Below are positions 1 through 11,209 of a DNA stretch of 64,000 nt, piece by piece. The translations under genes and the position numbers were made by a program. Under the pieces are notes generated by a model that was not told the DNA's origin, did no database searches, and saw nothing but the letters and a program-made list of their open reading frames with translations. Each line of letters starts with the position of its first letter. Position 1 is the first letter of the stretch. The stretch is from Acidobacteriota bacterium (lineage in GTDB: Bacteria > Acidobacteriota > Terriglobia > Terriglobales > Acidobacteriaceae): NCBI GenBank assembly GCA_021781495.1, contig JAJXWS010000002.1, positions 48,594 through 112,593 on the forward strand, in the 5' to 3' direction.

Positions 1-1018
1 TCGCGCTCTTTCCGCCGGAGGCGTCTCGCATAGCGCCTCAGCTGGACGCGTTGTACTTCTTCATCGTCCTCGTCAGCCTGATCGGTTTGACGATCGTCAT
101 CCTGCTCGTGACCAGCTTCTCGATTCTCTACAGCAAAAAGCGGCATCCCGTCCCCGTGCAGATCGAGGGATCCACCTTGCTGGAAGCAACCTGGACGATT
201 GTTCCGCTGGGCCTCTTCCTCGTGATGTTTGTCTGGGGGGCCTTGATTTACTTCCGTGTCTTCACGCCGCCTGCAAACGCGATGAACATCTACGTCGTGG
301 GCAAGCAATGGATGTGGAAGGCAGAGCATCCCGGAGGCCAGCACGAGATCAATTCGCTGCATGTGCCGGCAGGGCGTGCCATCCAGCTCACGCTTATCTC
401 GCAGGATGTATTTCACAGTTTTTCCATCCCCGCATTTCGCGTGAAGCGTGAAGCAATTCCCGGTCGCTACACCACGGTGTGGTTTGAAGCGACAACGCCG
501 GGCACGTATCACCTGTTCTGCTCGCAATATTGCGGAACGGAGCACTCGCACATGATTGGCGATGTGGTTGTGATGTCGCCGGAAGACTACAAAACGTGGC
601 TGGCGAGTTCGACAAGTGGTGCATCCCTGGCGCAAAACGGAGAGCGGCTGTTTGCAAGCATGAGTTGCAATGCGTGCCATAATGCCAGACCCGATGCGCG
701 TGGTCCTAGCCTGGCAAATGTGTATGGGGCAAAGCTGACGCTGACCAGCGGACAGACCGTCACCGTGGACGAAGCCTATCTGCGGCAGGCGATCCTGAAT
801 CCATCGCAGAACATTACACAGGGCTATGCGCCGATTATGCCGACCTATCAGGGGCAAATTAGCGAAGAAGGCCTGATAGCCCTGATCGAATACATCAAGA
901 ACCTTAACTCCGACTACCGGGTGCAGCAGACGACAACCACAACTACGCTGCTGCCCGGAGGAGCCGGAAAGGCGGCGCCTGCAAAGCAAGAGCCAGCAGG
1001 GCAAGGGATGGTGCAGCA

Positions 1019-1022
<4 letters not shown>
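1..1022 (+). CDS. coxB: Cytochrome c oxidase subunit II with C-terminal cytochrome c domain (caa3-type); 5' end beyond the window
   Basis: Frame stays open to the left edge upstream of the tracked start at 51; CuA motif [13 protein letters not shown]-terminal CNACH heme motif; followed by coxA. Confidence 0.93.
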
Positions 1023-2672
<1,650 letters not shown>

Positions 2673-2683
<11 letters not shown>

Positions 2684-3422
2684 CACAGTGATTGCCCATG
2701 ACGGTTTGGAGGCGGGGCACCACGAGCACTCGCCGCATCTGCATCATCAGTTTGAGTCCGTAGAGCAGCAGGCAGACGCGGGCAACTTTGCGATGTGGTT
2801 GTTTCTGCTGACGGAAGTGATGTTCTTCGGCGGATTGTTTACCGTCTACATGATCTACCGCAACTGGTACTATCCGGCCTTTGTTGCGGCGTCACACCAG
2901 TTGAGCGTCAAACTGGGCGGTATTAATTCCGTCCTGCTGATTACGTCCAGCCTTACGATGACGCTGGGCGTGTGGTCTGCTCAGTTGCGGCGCAAGGGAA
3001 GCCTTATTTTTTTCCTGATGCTCACGTTCCTTCTGGGTGTTGTCTTTCTCGGCATCAAAGGGGTGGAGTACAAGGAGAAGTTCGAAAAGCATCACTTCCC
3101 CGGAGCGAACTACAGCCTGCAATCCTTCGTGAACCCGGCGAGCGATCCCGTTGCGGTTGCAGCTGGTGACAAGCCCCTGCCGCTGGATATAGCGCAGCGG
3201 ACCGAAGTGTATTTTTCGCTGTACTTTGCCATGACTGGAATGCATGCGCTGCACATGATCGTTGGCATGGGGATCCTTCTGTTCATGATCTTCAGAGCAC
3301 GATCGGATGCGTATACAACAGGACACACAGCGTTCGTCGAATATTTTGGCCTGTACTGGCACTTTGTCGACATCATCTGGATTTTCCTGTTTCCGTTGCT
3401 GTACCTGATCAACCGGCACTAA
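2673..3422 (+). CDS. coxC: Cytochrome c oxidase subunit III
   Basis: Multi-TM subunit III sequence ([46 protein letters not shown]); GTG start overlaps coxA end. Confidence 0.94.
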
Positions 3423-3433
3423 AGGACAAAGCA

Positions 3434-3742
3434 ATGAGCGAACCCCAAGAGAGCGGACACCGCATCATTAATCCGAGAGTTTCCTTCCTTGTGTATCTGG
3501 CACTGGTGGCCGGTGTTGGTCTTACGATTGTGGCCTCGTACCAGAACCTCGGCATCTTCAATCCGATTCTTGCAGTAGCGATTGCACTCGTTCAGGCATC
3601 GCTGGTCGCGCTGTTCTCCATGCACCTGAAGTACAGCCCCAGGGTCAGCAAGCTGAGCGTGGGGTCGGGCATCTTTATGCTGCTGACGCTCTTCGCCATG
3701 GTGTTGTTGGACTACATGAGTAGAGCATGGGGCAGTTGGTAG
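3434..3742 (+). CDS. Cytochrome c oxidase subunit IV family (prokaryotic CoxD type)
   Basis: 102-aa, 3-TM protein directly after coxC; MHLKYSPR motif. Confidence 0.85.
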   Translation: MSEPQESGHRIINPRVSFLVYLALVAGVGLTIVASYQNLGIFNPILAVAIALVQASLVALFSMHLKYSPRVSKLSVGSGIFMLLTLFAMVLLDYMSRAWGSW

Positions 3743-3765
3743 CTGCGTGTTGAGCGCATCCATAC

Positions 3766-3789
3766 AAAGGCCGCCCGAGGGCGGCCTTT
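3766..3789 (+). terminator. Stem-loop at end of cox operon
   Basis: AAAGGCCGCCC-ga-GGGCGGCCTTT, 11-bp perfect stem. Confidence 0.75.
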
Positions 3790-3828
3790 GCCGTTGAGCA
3801 TCGCACGAATTCGTTTAGGCTTGACTGC

Positions 3829-5241
3829 ATGGACCCATTGGCACGTACGTTGAATCTTCCGCAAGAACTGGCACTGCTTGCAGCTCAGCCGCGTGTCCTG
3901 GTCCGTCGCCCCGGCGCTCCGCGCCAGGCTGCGAAGTGCGTTGTCTACTGGATGCAACGCGCCATGCGCATTCAGGATAATCCGGCATTGGATGTCGCCA
4001 TCCAGGCAGGCAATATTCTTGGCCTGCCTGTTGTTGTGTATTTCTCCGTGATTCCCAACTATCCCAATGCGAATCTGCGCCACTATCACTTTATGGCGCA
4101 GGGACTGCGCGACGCTGCCGAGGATGCGGCTGAGCTGGGCGTGGGCTTTATCGTGCGCCGCCATCCATCCAACTCGCTGGAGGAGTTTCTCGACGAGGTG
4201 GAGGCGGCATTGCTTATAGGAGACGAAAATCCGTGCCGCGAGCCGGAACGATGGCGCAACGTGCTTGCTAAACGACTGAAGCTGCCGTTTTGGACCGTGG
4301 ATGCCGATGTGGTGGTTCCATCCGCAATGTTTGGCCGGAGCTATTTTCTTCTGCATCACTTTCGGCCGTATTTGAAAGCACTGCTCTCTCAATTCCTTGT
4401 CGCATCGCCAAAAGCTATTCCGCAGCAACGTTGGACTCCATGGAAGGATTTCAGGAGCCTTTCACTCGCAGGCGATATCACCGAAGGGTTTGACAAGCTG
4501 GACCGCACGGTTACTCCGGTAGACAGCTTTACTGGAGGAACTCATGCTGCAATGCGGCGCCTGAAAGAATTTGTCGCTCGCGAGCTGGCTTTCTATGAAG
4601 AAAAGCGGAACCAGCCTGAGGTAAAGGGAACCAGCCGTCTCTCGCCCTACCTGCACTTTGGCAATATCGGTCCGTTGACGATTGCCCTGGCCGTGGATGA
4701 CGCGGCGCGCAAGGGCAAAGTTGCGGCTTCTGCCAGAGATAAGTTCCTGGATGAGCTGATCGGGTGGCGGGAGCTGGCTGTGTTGTTCGTTCGCCACAAT
4801 CCGAACTACGACAACTGGGAGTGTGCGGAGCCCTGGGCGCGAACCACACTTCTGGAGCACGCAGGGGATCAACGTCCGCACCGCTACACGCTGGAACAAC
4901 TGGAACGTGCCGAAACCGGGGATGAGCTGTGGAATGCAGCGCAGCGAGAGATGGTCAATACCGGCTGGATGCACAACTACATGCGCATGTACTGGGCTAA
5001 GAAGATCCTGGAGTGGGCACCTGATCCGGCAAGGGCCTTCGAGTGGGCCGTTACGCTCAACGATCGATATGAGCTGGATGGTCGAGACGCAAATGGATAT
5101 GCCGGCATCGCGTGGGCCATCGTGGGCAAACATGATCGACCCTGGTTCGATCGTCCCGTCTTCGGCTTGATACGACCCATGAGTGGCAGCGCTCTTGCCA
5201 AGAAGATAGATGCTCGCGCCTATATTGAACAAAATCAATGA
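3829..5241 (+). CDS. phr: Class II deoxyribodipyrimidine photolyase
   Basis: C-terminal WGRELAVLFVRHNPNYDN-like, NTGWMHNYMRMYWAKKILEW and LDGRDANGYAGIAWAIVGKHDRPW motifs typical of class II photolyases. Confidence 0.9.
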   Translation: MDPLARTLNLPQELALLAAQPRVLVRRPGAPRQAAKCVVYWMQRAMRIQDNPALDVAIQAGNILGLPVVVYFSVIPNYPNANLRHYHFMAQGLRDAAEDAAELGVGFIVRRHPSNSLEEFLDEVEAALLIGDENPCREPERWRNVLAKRLKLPFWTVDADVVVPSAMFGRSYFLLHHFRPYLKALLSQFLVASPKAIPQQRWTPWKDFRSLSLAGDITEGFDKLDRTVTPVDSFTGGTHAAMRRLKEFVARELAFYEEKRNQPEVKGTSRLSPYLHFGNIGPLTIALAVDDAARKGKVAASARDKFLDELIGWRELAVLFVRHNPNYDNWECAEPWARTTLLEHAGDQRPHRYTLEQLERAETGDELWNAAQREMVNTGWMHNYMRMYWAKKILEWAPDPARAFEWAVTLNDRYELDGRDANGYAGIAWAIVGKHDRPWFDRPVFGLIRPMSGSALAKKIDARAYIEQNQ

Positions 5242-5279
5242 ATTGCGAGGCTGCCTGATCGCAAGATTGTTGCTGCGTC

Positions 5280-8200
5280 GTGTGGGTTTGCGTGTGCCTC
5301 GCGCCGCCCGTCCGCAGGCAAGTCTATAATGGGACACGATTTCAACCCAGGAAACTGCTTGTTTCACGTAGCGCATTCCATTGGATTCCGCTGAATTCCC
5401 CCTCGGATGATGAGAGAGGGGAGGCGGGAGCCGGATCCCGGGCGCATGTGAAGACTTGCCAATTTTTGCAGTCCTATTGTTCTGCCGCCATTCAGAGCGG
5501 TGCAGTCAGGTGGATTTCTCCAATCGGGATTCGCGCGCCGCATCGTGCCGGAAGCGGTTTCCTGATGGGACTCGTCGTCCTTTTCGTGGCCTTGTTGAAC
5601 ACGGCGGCGATGGGCCAGCTGCCAGGCCTCCCGCAATTCACACCGGCTGCGCCAAGCGTGCCTCCGCAGGTCCGCCGGGCGCAGCGTTTCCTCCAGCGGC
5701 GAAGCTGGAGAGGCCAAACCCGTTCCGCACGATTGCCGTCGCGACCCGGTCGAGCTGCTGTTTCTCTGGCGCAGCCGCAGAGCACGACAAGCACCGTGCC
5801 TGCCTGGCAGCCACTGGGGCCCAATGCGGTGACGACACCCAGCTACGGACTGGTGACGGGCCGTGTAACTTCCATCGCCTTTGATCCTGCAGACTCCACG
5901 GGGAACCGCGTCTTTCTGGGAACGACAGGCGGTGGCTTGTGGCTTGCCCAGAACGCAGACACTACAAACCCGGCCGATGTTGTCTTCTCGCCCCTGACCG
6001 ACAATCTCTCCGCGATGAGTACTGCCGTCGATGCATCCATCAGCATTGGAGCCGTAAGCGTACAGCCGGGCGGAACAGGCGTTGTGCTGGCAGGGACAGG
6101 GGATCCGAATGACGCGCTGGATTCCTATTACGGCGCGGGCGTTCTTCGCTCCACAGACGGTGGCAAGACATGGAGCCTGATCCAGACCACGACGGATGTG
6201 GAGCAGGGGCTGGGTATCCAGGACTACAGCTTCGTGGGTGAAGGATTCGCTGGCTTCGCGTGGAGCACGGCTAGTCCGCAACTGGTCGTTGCGGCTGTGT
6301 CGCAGGCGTATGAGGGCACGCTCGTGGATGCGGAACGGCCGAACATCAGCTATGAGGGGCTGTATTACTCGACCGACTCGGGAGCGAGCTGGCACCTGGC
6401 GCGGATTACCGATCCAGGCGGGGCCGATGTGCAGGGGCCGCTGGATGCCTATGCGTACCCACACGGCAATGCCGCGACCGCGATTGTGTGGAATCCGGCG
6501 CGGCAGATTTTTGTGGCAGCAGTCCGCTACCACGGCTACTACCAATCCACGGATGGCGCGAACTGGACGCGCATGACAGTCCAACCCGGCACGGGGTTGA
6601 CGACGCAGATGTGCCCAACCAATCCCGGCTCGACAGGCTCCACCGCGTGTCCAATCTTTCGCGGAACACTGGCTGTGAATCCGGTGACTGGCGATACCTT
6701 TGCGTGGACGGTGGACGCCAACAATCAGGATCAGGGGATATGGCAGGATGTCTGCTCCATCAGCGCAGGGACCTGCACCAATCAAACGGCTGCCTTTACC
6801 AGCCGTTGGAGCACGTCTGCACTGGAGATGAACACGGCCCAGGGCGCGACGACGATTCAGAATGGCGACTACAATCTGGCCCTCGCAGCCGTCCCTTCCG
6901 GGCAGGATACGCTGCTGCTGGCCGGGGCCAATGATCTGTGGAAGTGCAGCCTTGCCATGGGCTGTGTCTGGCGGAACTCCACCAATGCGTTTACCTGCAT
7001 GAGCGCTCAAGTGGGGCCGTACCAGCATGCGCTTGCATGGAACCCGGCGAATCCGCAGGAAGTGTTTGCCGGCAATGACAGCGGATTGTGGCGATCCCTG
7101 GACGATATTGGGGAAACAGGGCAGACATGCAGCGCCACGGACGCGACACATTTCCAAAATCTGAACGGTGCAATCGGCTCGCTCGCGGAGGTGGAAAGCA
7201 TGTCGCAGGTGGTGACATCGCCTTACACGATGATGACCGGGCTGGGCGTGAACGGCACGGCCGGCGTGAAGAGCACCTCAGGCCCGACGACGGATTGGCC
7301 GCAGATACTGGGAGGCGAAGGCGGGCCGGTCGCGATTGATCCTTCCAACAGCACCAATTGGTACGTAAACAATGGCGCGGGCGTTTCCATCCACCTCTGC
7401 TCGCAAACAGGCGATTGCACCGCATCTGCTTTTGGAACCACACCGATTGTGAACAATGCGGATGTGGGCGGAGATGGCGATACGATGACCGAGCCCGCGC
7501 CGTTTCTGGTGGATCCGCTTGACCCATCGCAGTTGCTGGTTGGCACTTGCCGGGTTTGGCGCGGACCTGCAAACGGCAGCGCATGGACCGGCTCGAACGC
7601 GATCAGCCCAATGCTGGATGGGATTTCGGGCTCCACCTATTGCAGCGGCAATGCCCTCATTCGCACCATGGCAGCGCTGCGGCTTTCCAATGGGAGCGAA
7701 GTGATTTTTGTGGGCATGTATGGCGCGACGGATGGCGGGGCCAATCTAGCGGGACATGTGCTGAGCGCGACATTCGAGCCATCCAGCGGTGCGGTACCGG
7801 TCTGGAAGGACGTAACGCTCAACCCGGTCACGAATGACACGCAGGGGCTGAATGCCTACGCTTTGGATATTTCAAGCATCTACATTGATCCGCATGACGC
7901 GACCGGGAATACGGTCTATGTAACCGTCGAAGGGATTCCCAGCCCGACGCAGGCGGTGCGTGCGTTGTATCGTTCCACGGATGGGGGAGCGCACTGGGCC
8001 TACATTGCGTCCAATCTGCCTGCCTCCGCTGCGAACAGCATCGTTGTGGATCCGCAGGATGCGAACACGGCGTACGTTGCGATGGATTCGGGTGTCTATT
8101 CCACGCACCAGGTTTCCAATTGCGCCACGGCCGGTTCCAATTGCTGGTCGGCCTACGGCGCCGGATTGCCGGAAGCGCCGGTGGTCGGCTTGAGCGCGGC

Positions 8201-10676
8201 TCCCGCCGGCTCACAATGGAGCGTGCTTGCGGCGTCGACGTATGGGCGCGGCGTGTGGCAAATCCCTCTGTGGACGGCTGCAACGCAGCTGACGACCGCA
8301 TCGGCTACGCCGTCCTCGTTGACATTCGGAACGCAGGCCGACGGCACGACGAGCAGCCCGCAAACCGTAACGCTGACGAATACCGGCGGGATTGCCCTGA
8401 TCCCTACGGCAGTATCTGCGACCGGCGACTTCAGTGAGACGGATAACTGCATTGGGGCTAGCGTGAATGCAGGCGGCAGCTGCACCATCCAGGTGACATT
8501 TACGCCCACGCAGTCCGGCAGCAGAACGGGCACGCTCACCATCAGCGCAAACGTGGCGGGAGGGCAGCTGACGGTAGCCTTGAGTGGAACCGGAGAGAGC
8601 CCCACTGCGGTCAGCGCGACTCCGGCAATGGTGGACTTTGGCCAGGTGGAAGTGGGAACATCCTCGACCGCGATGCAGGTGACTTTGTCGAACACCAATG
8701 CCACGGCGATTGCGATCTCAGGGGTTGTTGTTCCCGCGCCGTTTGTCCTCGCCAGCAATGCCTGCGGAAGTTCGCTGGCAGCCAACAGTTCCTGCCAGTT
8801 GAATGTGGAGTTCGCGCCGACACAGACAGGCTCGGCTGCGGCAACGATGACGATTACCGATGATGCCGGTACGCAGGCGGTTGCCCTGAGCGGAACCGGC
8901 GCAGCGGTGCCGACGGACACACTTTCGCCGAGCTCTCTGGTCTTTTCGGGGACTGTTGTCGGGCAGCTCTCCCCGGCTCAGGCGGTAACGCTGACGAATA
9001 GCGGAGGCGTGGCGCTGTCTTCGATTGCGATCACCGTTGCCGGACCATTTCAAGCGTCGAGCAACTGCGGTACGCAGCTGGCTGCTGGATCGAGCTGTGC
9101 CATCAGCGTTGTGTTTGCTCCCACTGCGACAGGGGCAGCAACGGGCTCGCTCACGGTTGCTGACGCGCTGCGGTCGCAGACGGTGGCTCTCTCCGGGACG
9201 GGCCTGCAACCTCCGGCGTTCAGTGTAAGCCCATCGAGTCTGGCTTTCGCCGCGCAGCAGGTTGCCACGGCCAGCGCTCCGGCTACGCTCACGATCAGCA
9301 ACAGTGGCGGCGCGTCCATGGCGAATGTGGGCTTCCAGATGACGGGACAGAACGCCGCGAGCTTTGCAACCGGCACGACAACCTGCGGAGCTACTCTGAG
9401 CAGCGGTAGCAGCTGCACTGTGCAGGTTCTCTTCCAACCAACGGTGGCAGGAAGCAACACAGCGACCCTGACGATTTCATCTTCGACATTAGGAGTCTCG
9501 CCGGCTGCGGTTCCGCTCAGTGGCACGGGATCCGTCTCCGCGGGGCTTTCGGTGAGTCCGGCCCAGATGACATTTGCCGAGGCTGTTCTTGGGCAGGCCA
9601 GTGCCGCGCAAACAGCGACGATCACAAATACCAGCTCAGTCAGCGCGTCCGGGCTTACGGTTGGGACGACGGCGCCGTTCAGCCTGACGCAGAATACCTG
9701 CGGCACGACGATTGCTGCCGGGGCAAGTTGCTCGGTTTCCGTTGTCTTTACTCCCACCAGCACAGGAACCGTCACCGGTGCCCTGACGGTCAGCTCGTCC
9801 ACGTTAAGCCAGGTATCCACGATCTTGATGGGAACCGCGGGACTGATCGGGCAAGTACAGGCGCTGCCCTCTCTGTTGAGTTTTCCAACGACGGGTGTCG
9901 GCACAACGAGCCCAGCGCAAACGGTGACCCTGAGCAATACGAGTGCTGTCACGCTGACGGCTCTATCGCTCAGCGCTTCCAGCGGATTCCAGATTGCGAC
10001 GAATTCCTGCCCCGCATCTCTGGACCCCGGCGCCAGCTGTACCGCCGCCGTGGTGTTTGCGCCGACGAGCGCCGGTCAGCAGACAGGGAATGTAACGGTT
10101 GCCAGCAGCGCGATGGCATCCAGCATGCAGATACCGCTTTCGGGCATGGGGTTTGACTACAGCACAGGCCTCGCCGGCTCTTCCAGCGAAACTGTTGCCA
10201 GTGGACAGACGGCCAGCTTTACGGTGGTGCTTACACCGCTCCAGGGGTCCACGGGCACATTTACTTATCAATGCGGTTCGTTGCCTGCCCGCGCATCGTG
10301 CGTCTTCAATCCCGCTTCGTTAACAGTGCCGGCGAACGCGGCCGGGAATATGACACTGCAGATCGTGACTGGCCAGTCTGCAAGTGCTTCGGTAAGGCCT
10401 GCGACTCCGTGGAGAGTGTTCCCGGTTTCCCTGGCAATGGCCCTGCTGCCTTTGGCTTTCCGGCGCCGCCGCAAGAACCTGTTTCTGGCGCTGATCTTCC
10501 TGGGCATGACGGTTGGCTTATCCAGTTGTTCCGGAGCCGGCGGGATTGTCGCCTCTTCGACTCCGCCGGGAAACCCGGGTAGCAGCGTTACCCCGGCGGG
10601 AACCTACTCGATACCTGTTACGGTTTCGGCGGATGGTGTCTCGCATCAGGTATCGGTATCGCTTACGGTGGATTAA
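5280..10676 (+). CDS. Very large secreted protein: N-terminal sortilin/BNR-like beta-propeller, about six choice-of-anchor D (ASPM-SPD-2-Hydin-like) repeats, C-terminal TM/Arg segment embedded in an Ig-like domain
   Basis: STDGGKTWS/STDSGASWH/STDGGAHWAY BNR motifs; repeated SxSPSSLxF...GTSSPAQTVTLTNTG...CGxxLxAGxSCxxxVxFxPTxxGxxTGxLTV...LSGTG. True start uncertain (GTG about 5448 or later, before GFLMGLVVLFVALLNTAAMG). Confidence 0.8.
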   Translation: MWVCVCLAPPVRRQVYNGTRFQPRKLLVSRSAFHWIPLNSPSDDERGEAGAGSRAHVKTCQFLQSYCSAAIQSGAVRWISPIGIRAPHRAGSGFLMGLVVLFVALLNTAAMGQLPGLPQFTPAAPSVPPQVRRAQRFLQRRSWRGQTRSARLPSRPGRAAVSLAQPQSTTSTVPAWQPLGPNAVTTPSYGLVTGRVTSIAFDPADSTGNRVFLGTTGGGLWLAQNADTTNPADVVFSPLTDNLSAMSTAVDASISIGAVSVQPGGTGVVLAGTGDPNDALDSYYGAGVLRSTDGGKTWSLIQTTTDVEQGLGIQDYSFVGEGFAGFAWSTASPQLVVAAVSQAYEGTLVDAERPNISYEGLYYSTDSGASWHLARITDPGGADVQGPLDAYAYPHGNAATAIVWNPARQIFVAAVRYHGYYQSTDGANWTRMTVQPGTGLTTQMCPTNPGSTGSTACPIFRGTLAVNPVTGDTFAWTVDANNQDQGIWQDVCSISAGTCTNQTAAFTSRWSTSALEMNTAQGATTIQNGDYNLALAAVPSGQDTLLLAGANDLWKCSLAMGCVWRNSTNAFTCMSAQVGPYQHALAWNPANPQEVFAGNDSGLWRSLDDIGETGQTCSATDATHFQNLNGAIGSLAEVESMSQVVTSPYTMMTGLGVNGTAGVKSTSGPTTDWPQILGGEGGPVAIDPSNSTNWYVNNGAGVSIHLCSQTGDCTASAFGTTPIVNNADVGGDGDTMTEPAPFLVDPLDPSQLLVGTCRVWRGPANGSAWTGSNAISPMLDGISGSTYCSGNALIRTMAALRLSNGSEVIFVGMYGATDGGANLAGHVLSATFEPSSGAVPVWKDVTLNPVTNDTQGLNAYALDISSIYIDPHDATGNTVYVTVEGIPSPTQAVRALYRSTDGGAHWAYIASNLPASAANSIVVDPQDANTAYVAMDSGVYSTHQVSNCATAGSNCWSAYGAGLPEAPVVGLSAAPAGSQWSVLAASTYGRGVWQIPLWTAATQLTTASATPSSLTFGTQADGTTSSPQTVTLTNTGGIALIPTAVSATGDFSETDNCIGASVNAGGSCTIQVTFTPTQSGSRTGTLTISANVAGGQLTVALSGTGESPTAVSATPAMVDFGQVEVGTSSTAMQVTLSNTNATAIAISGVVVPAPFVLASNACGSSLAANSSCQLNVEFAPTQTGSAAATMTITDDAGTQAVALSGTGAAVPTDTLSPSSLVFSGTVVGQLSPAQAVTLTNSGGVALSSIAITVAGPFQASSNCGTQLAAGSSCAISVVFAPTATGAATGSLTVADALRSQTVALSGTGLQPPAFSVSPSSLAFAAQQVATASAPATLTISNSGGASMANVGFQMTGQNAASFATGTTTCGATLSSGSSCTVQVLFQPTVAGSNTATLTISSSTLGVSPAAVPLSGTGSVSAGLSVSPAQMTFAEAVLGQASAAQTATITNTSSVSASGLTVGTTAPFSLTQNTCGTTIAAGASCSVSVVFTPTSTGTVTGALTVSSSTLSQVSTILMGTAGLIGQVQALPSLLSFPTTGVGTTSPAQTVTLSNTSAVTLTALSLSASSGFQIATNSCPASLDPGASCTAAVVFAPTSAGQQTGNVTVASSAMASSMQIPLSGMGFDYSTGLAGSSSETVASGQTASFTVVLTPLQGSTGTFTYQCGSLPARASCVFNPASLTVPANAAGNMTLQIVTGQSASASVRPATPWRVFPVSLAMALLPLAFRRRRKNLFLALIFLGMTVGLSSCSGAGGIVASSTPPGNPGSSVTPAGTYSIPVTVSADGVSHQVSVSLTVD

Positions 10677-10801
10677 GACGCATGGGATGAGTCAGCAGTG
10701 ACCGGATATACTTGAACTTCGAGACGCCCGCTCGTGAGCATGTTCCTTGACTCCGGGGAGCGTTGGATGGACTCGATGTCCGCAAAGGGAAGGCACTCGG
10801 C

Positions 10802-11113
10802 ATGACTGCCAAAGTAACTGTAGAAGACGTGGGGCGCGTGGCAGAGCTGGCGCAACTGGAACTGGGGCCCGACGAGGCCGCGCGCATGCTGCATGACCTG
10901 AACGCCATTCTCGACTACGTGGCCCAATTGAATGAGCTGGATACGGCCGGAGTTGCTCCCTTGGCGCAGGTAAGCGAGCTGCCGGGCTACGGTGGCAGCG
11001 GCGTATTGCGAGCGGATTTGGCCGAGCCGTCAACAGACCGGGCTGCGGTGATGTCACAGGCCCCGGAAACAGACCAGGTCTTTTTCAAGGTTCCGAAGGT
11101 GATTGAGCGCTAG
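10802..11113 (+). CDS. gatC: Asp-tRNA(Asn)/Glu-tRNA(Gln) amidotransferase subunit C
   Basis: VTVEDVGRVAELAQLELGPDEAARMLHDLNAILDYVAQLNELDTAGV; followed by gatA; ATG at 10802 preferred over tracked 10763. Confidence 0.92.
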   Translation: MTAKVTVEDVGRVAELAQLELGPDEAARMLHDLNAILDYVAQLNELDTAGVAPLAQVSELPGYGGSGVLRADLAEPSTDRAAVMSQAPETDQVFFKVPKVIER

Positions 11114-11209
11114 GCGCGCCTGGAGCAAGCCGGCGGCACGAGCCACTGACACCAGCAAGAGAACACGTTGCAAGGGGCTTTTGCAGAGGCTCCAGGAAGG
11201 AATTGCGGA

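Noticed and set aside
5364-7157. 597-aa minus-strand ORF
   Set aside because: Antisense to the BNR/Hydin protein; no recognisable fold.
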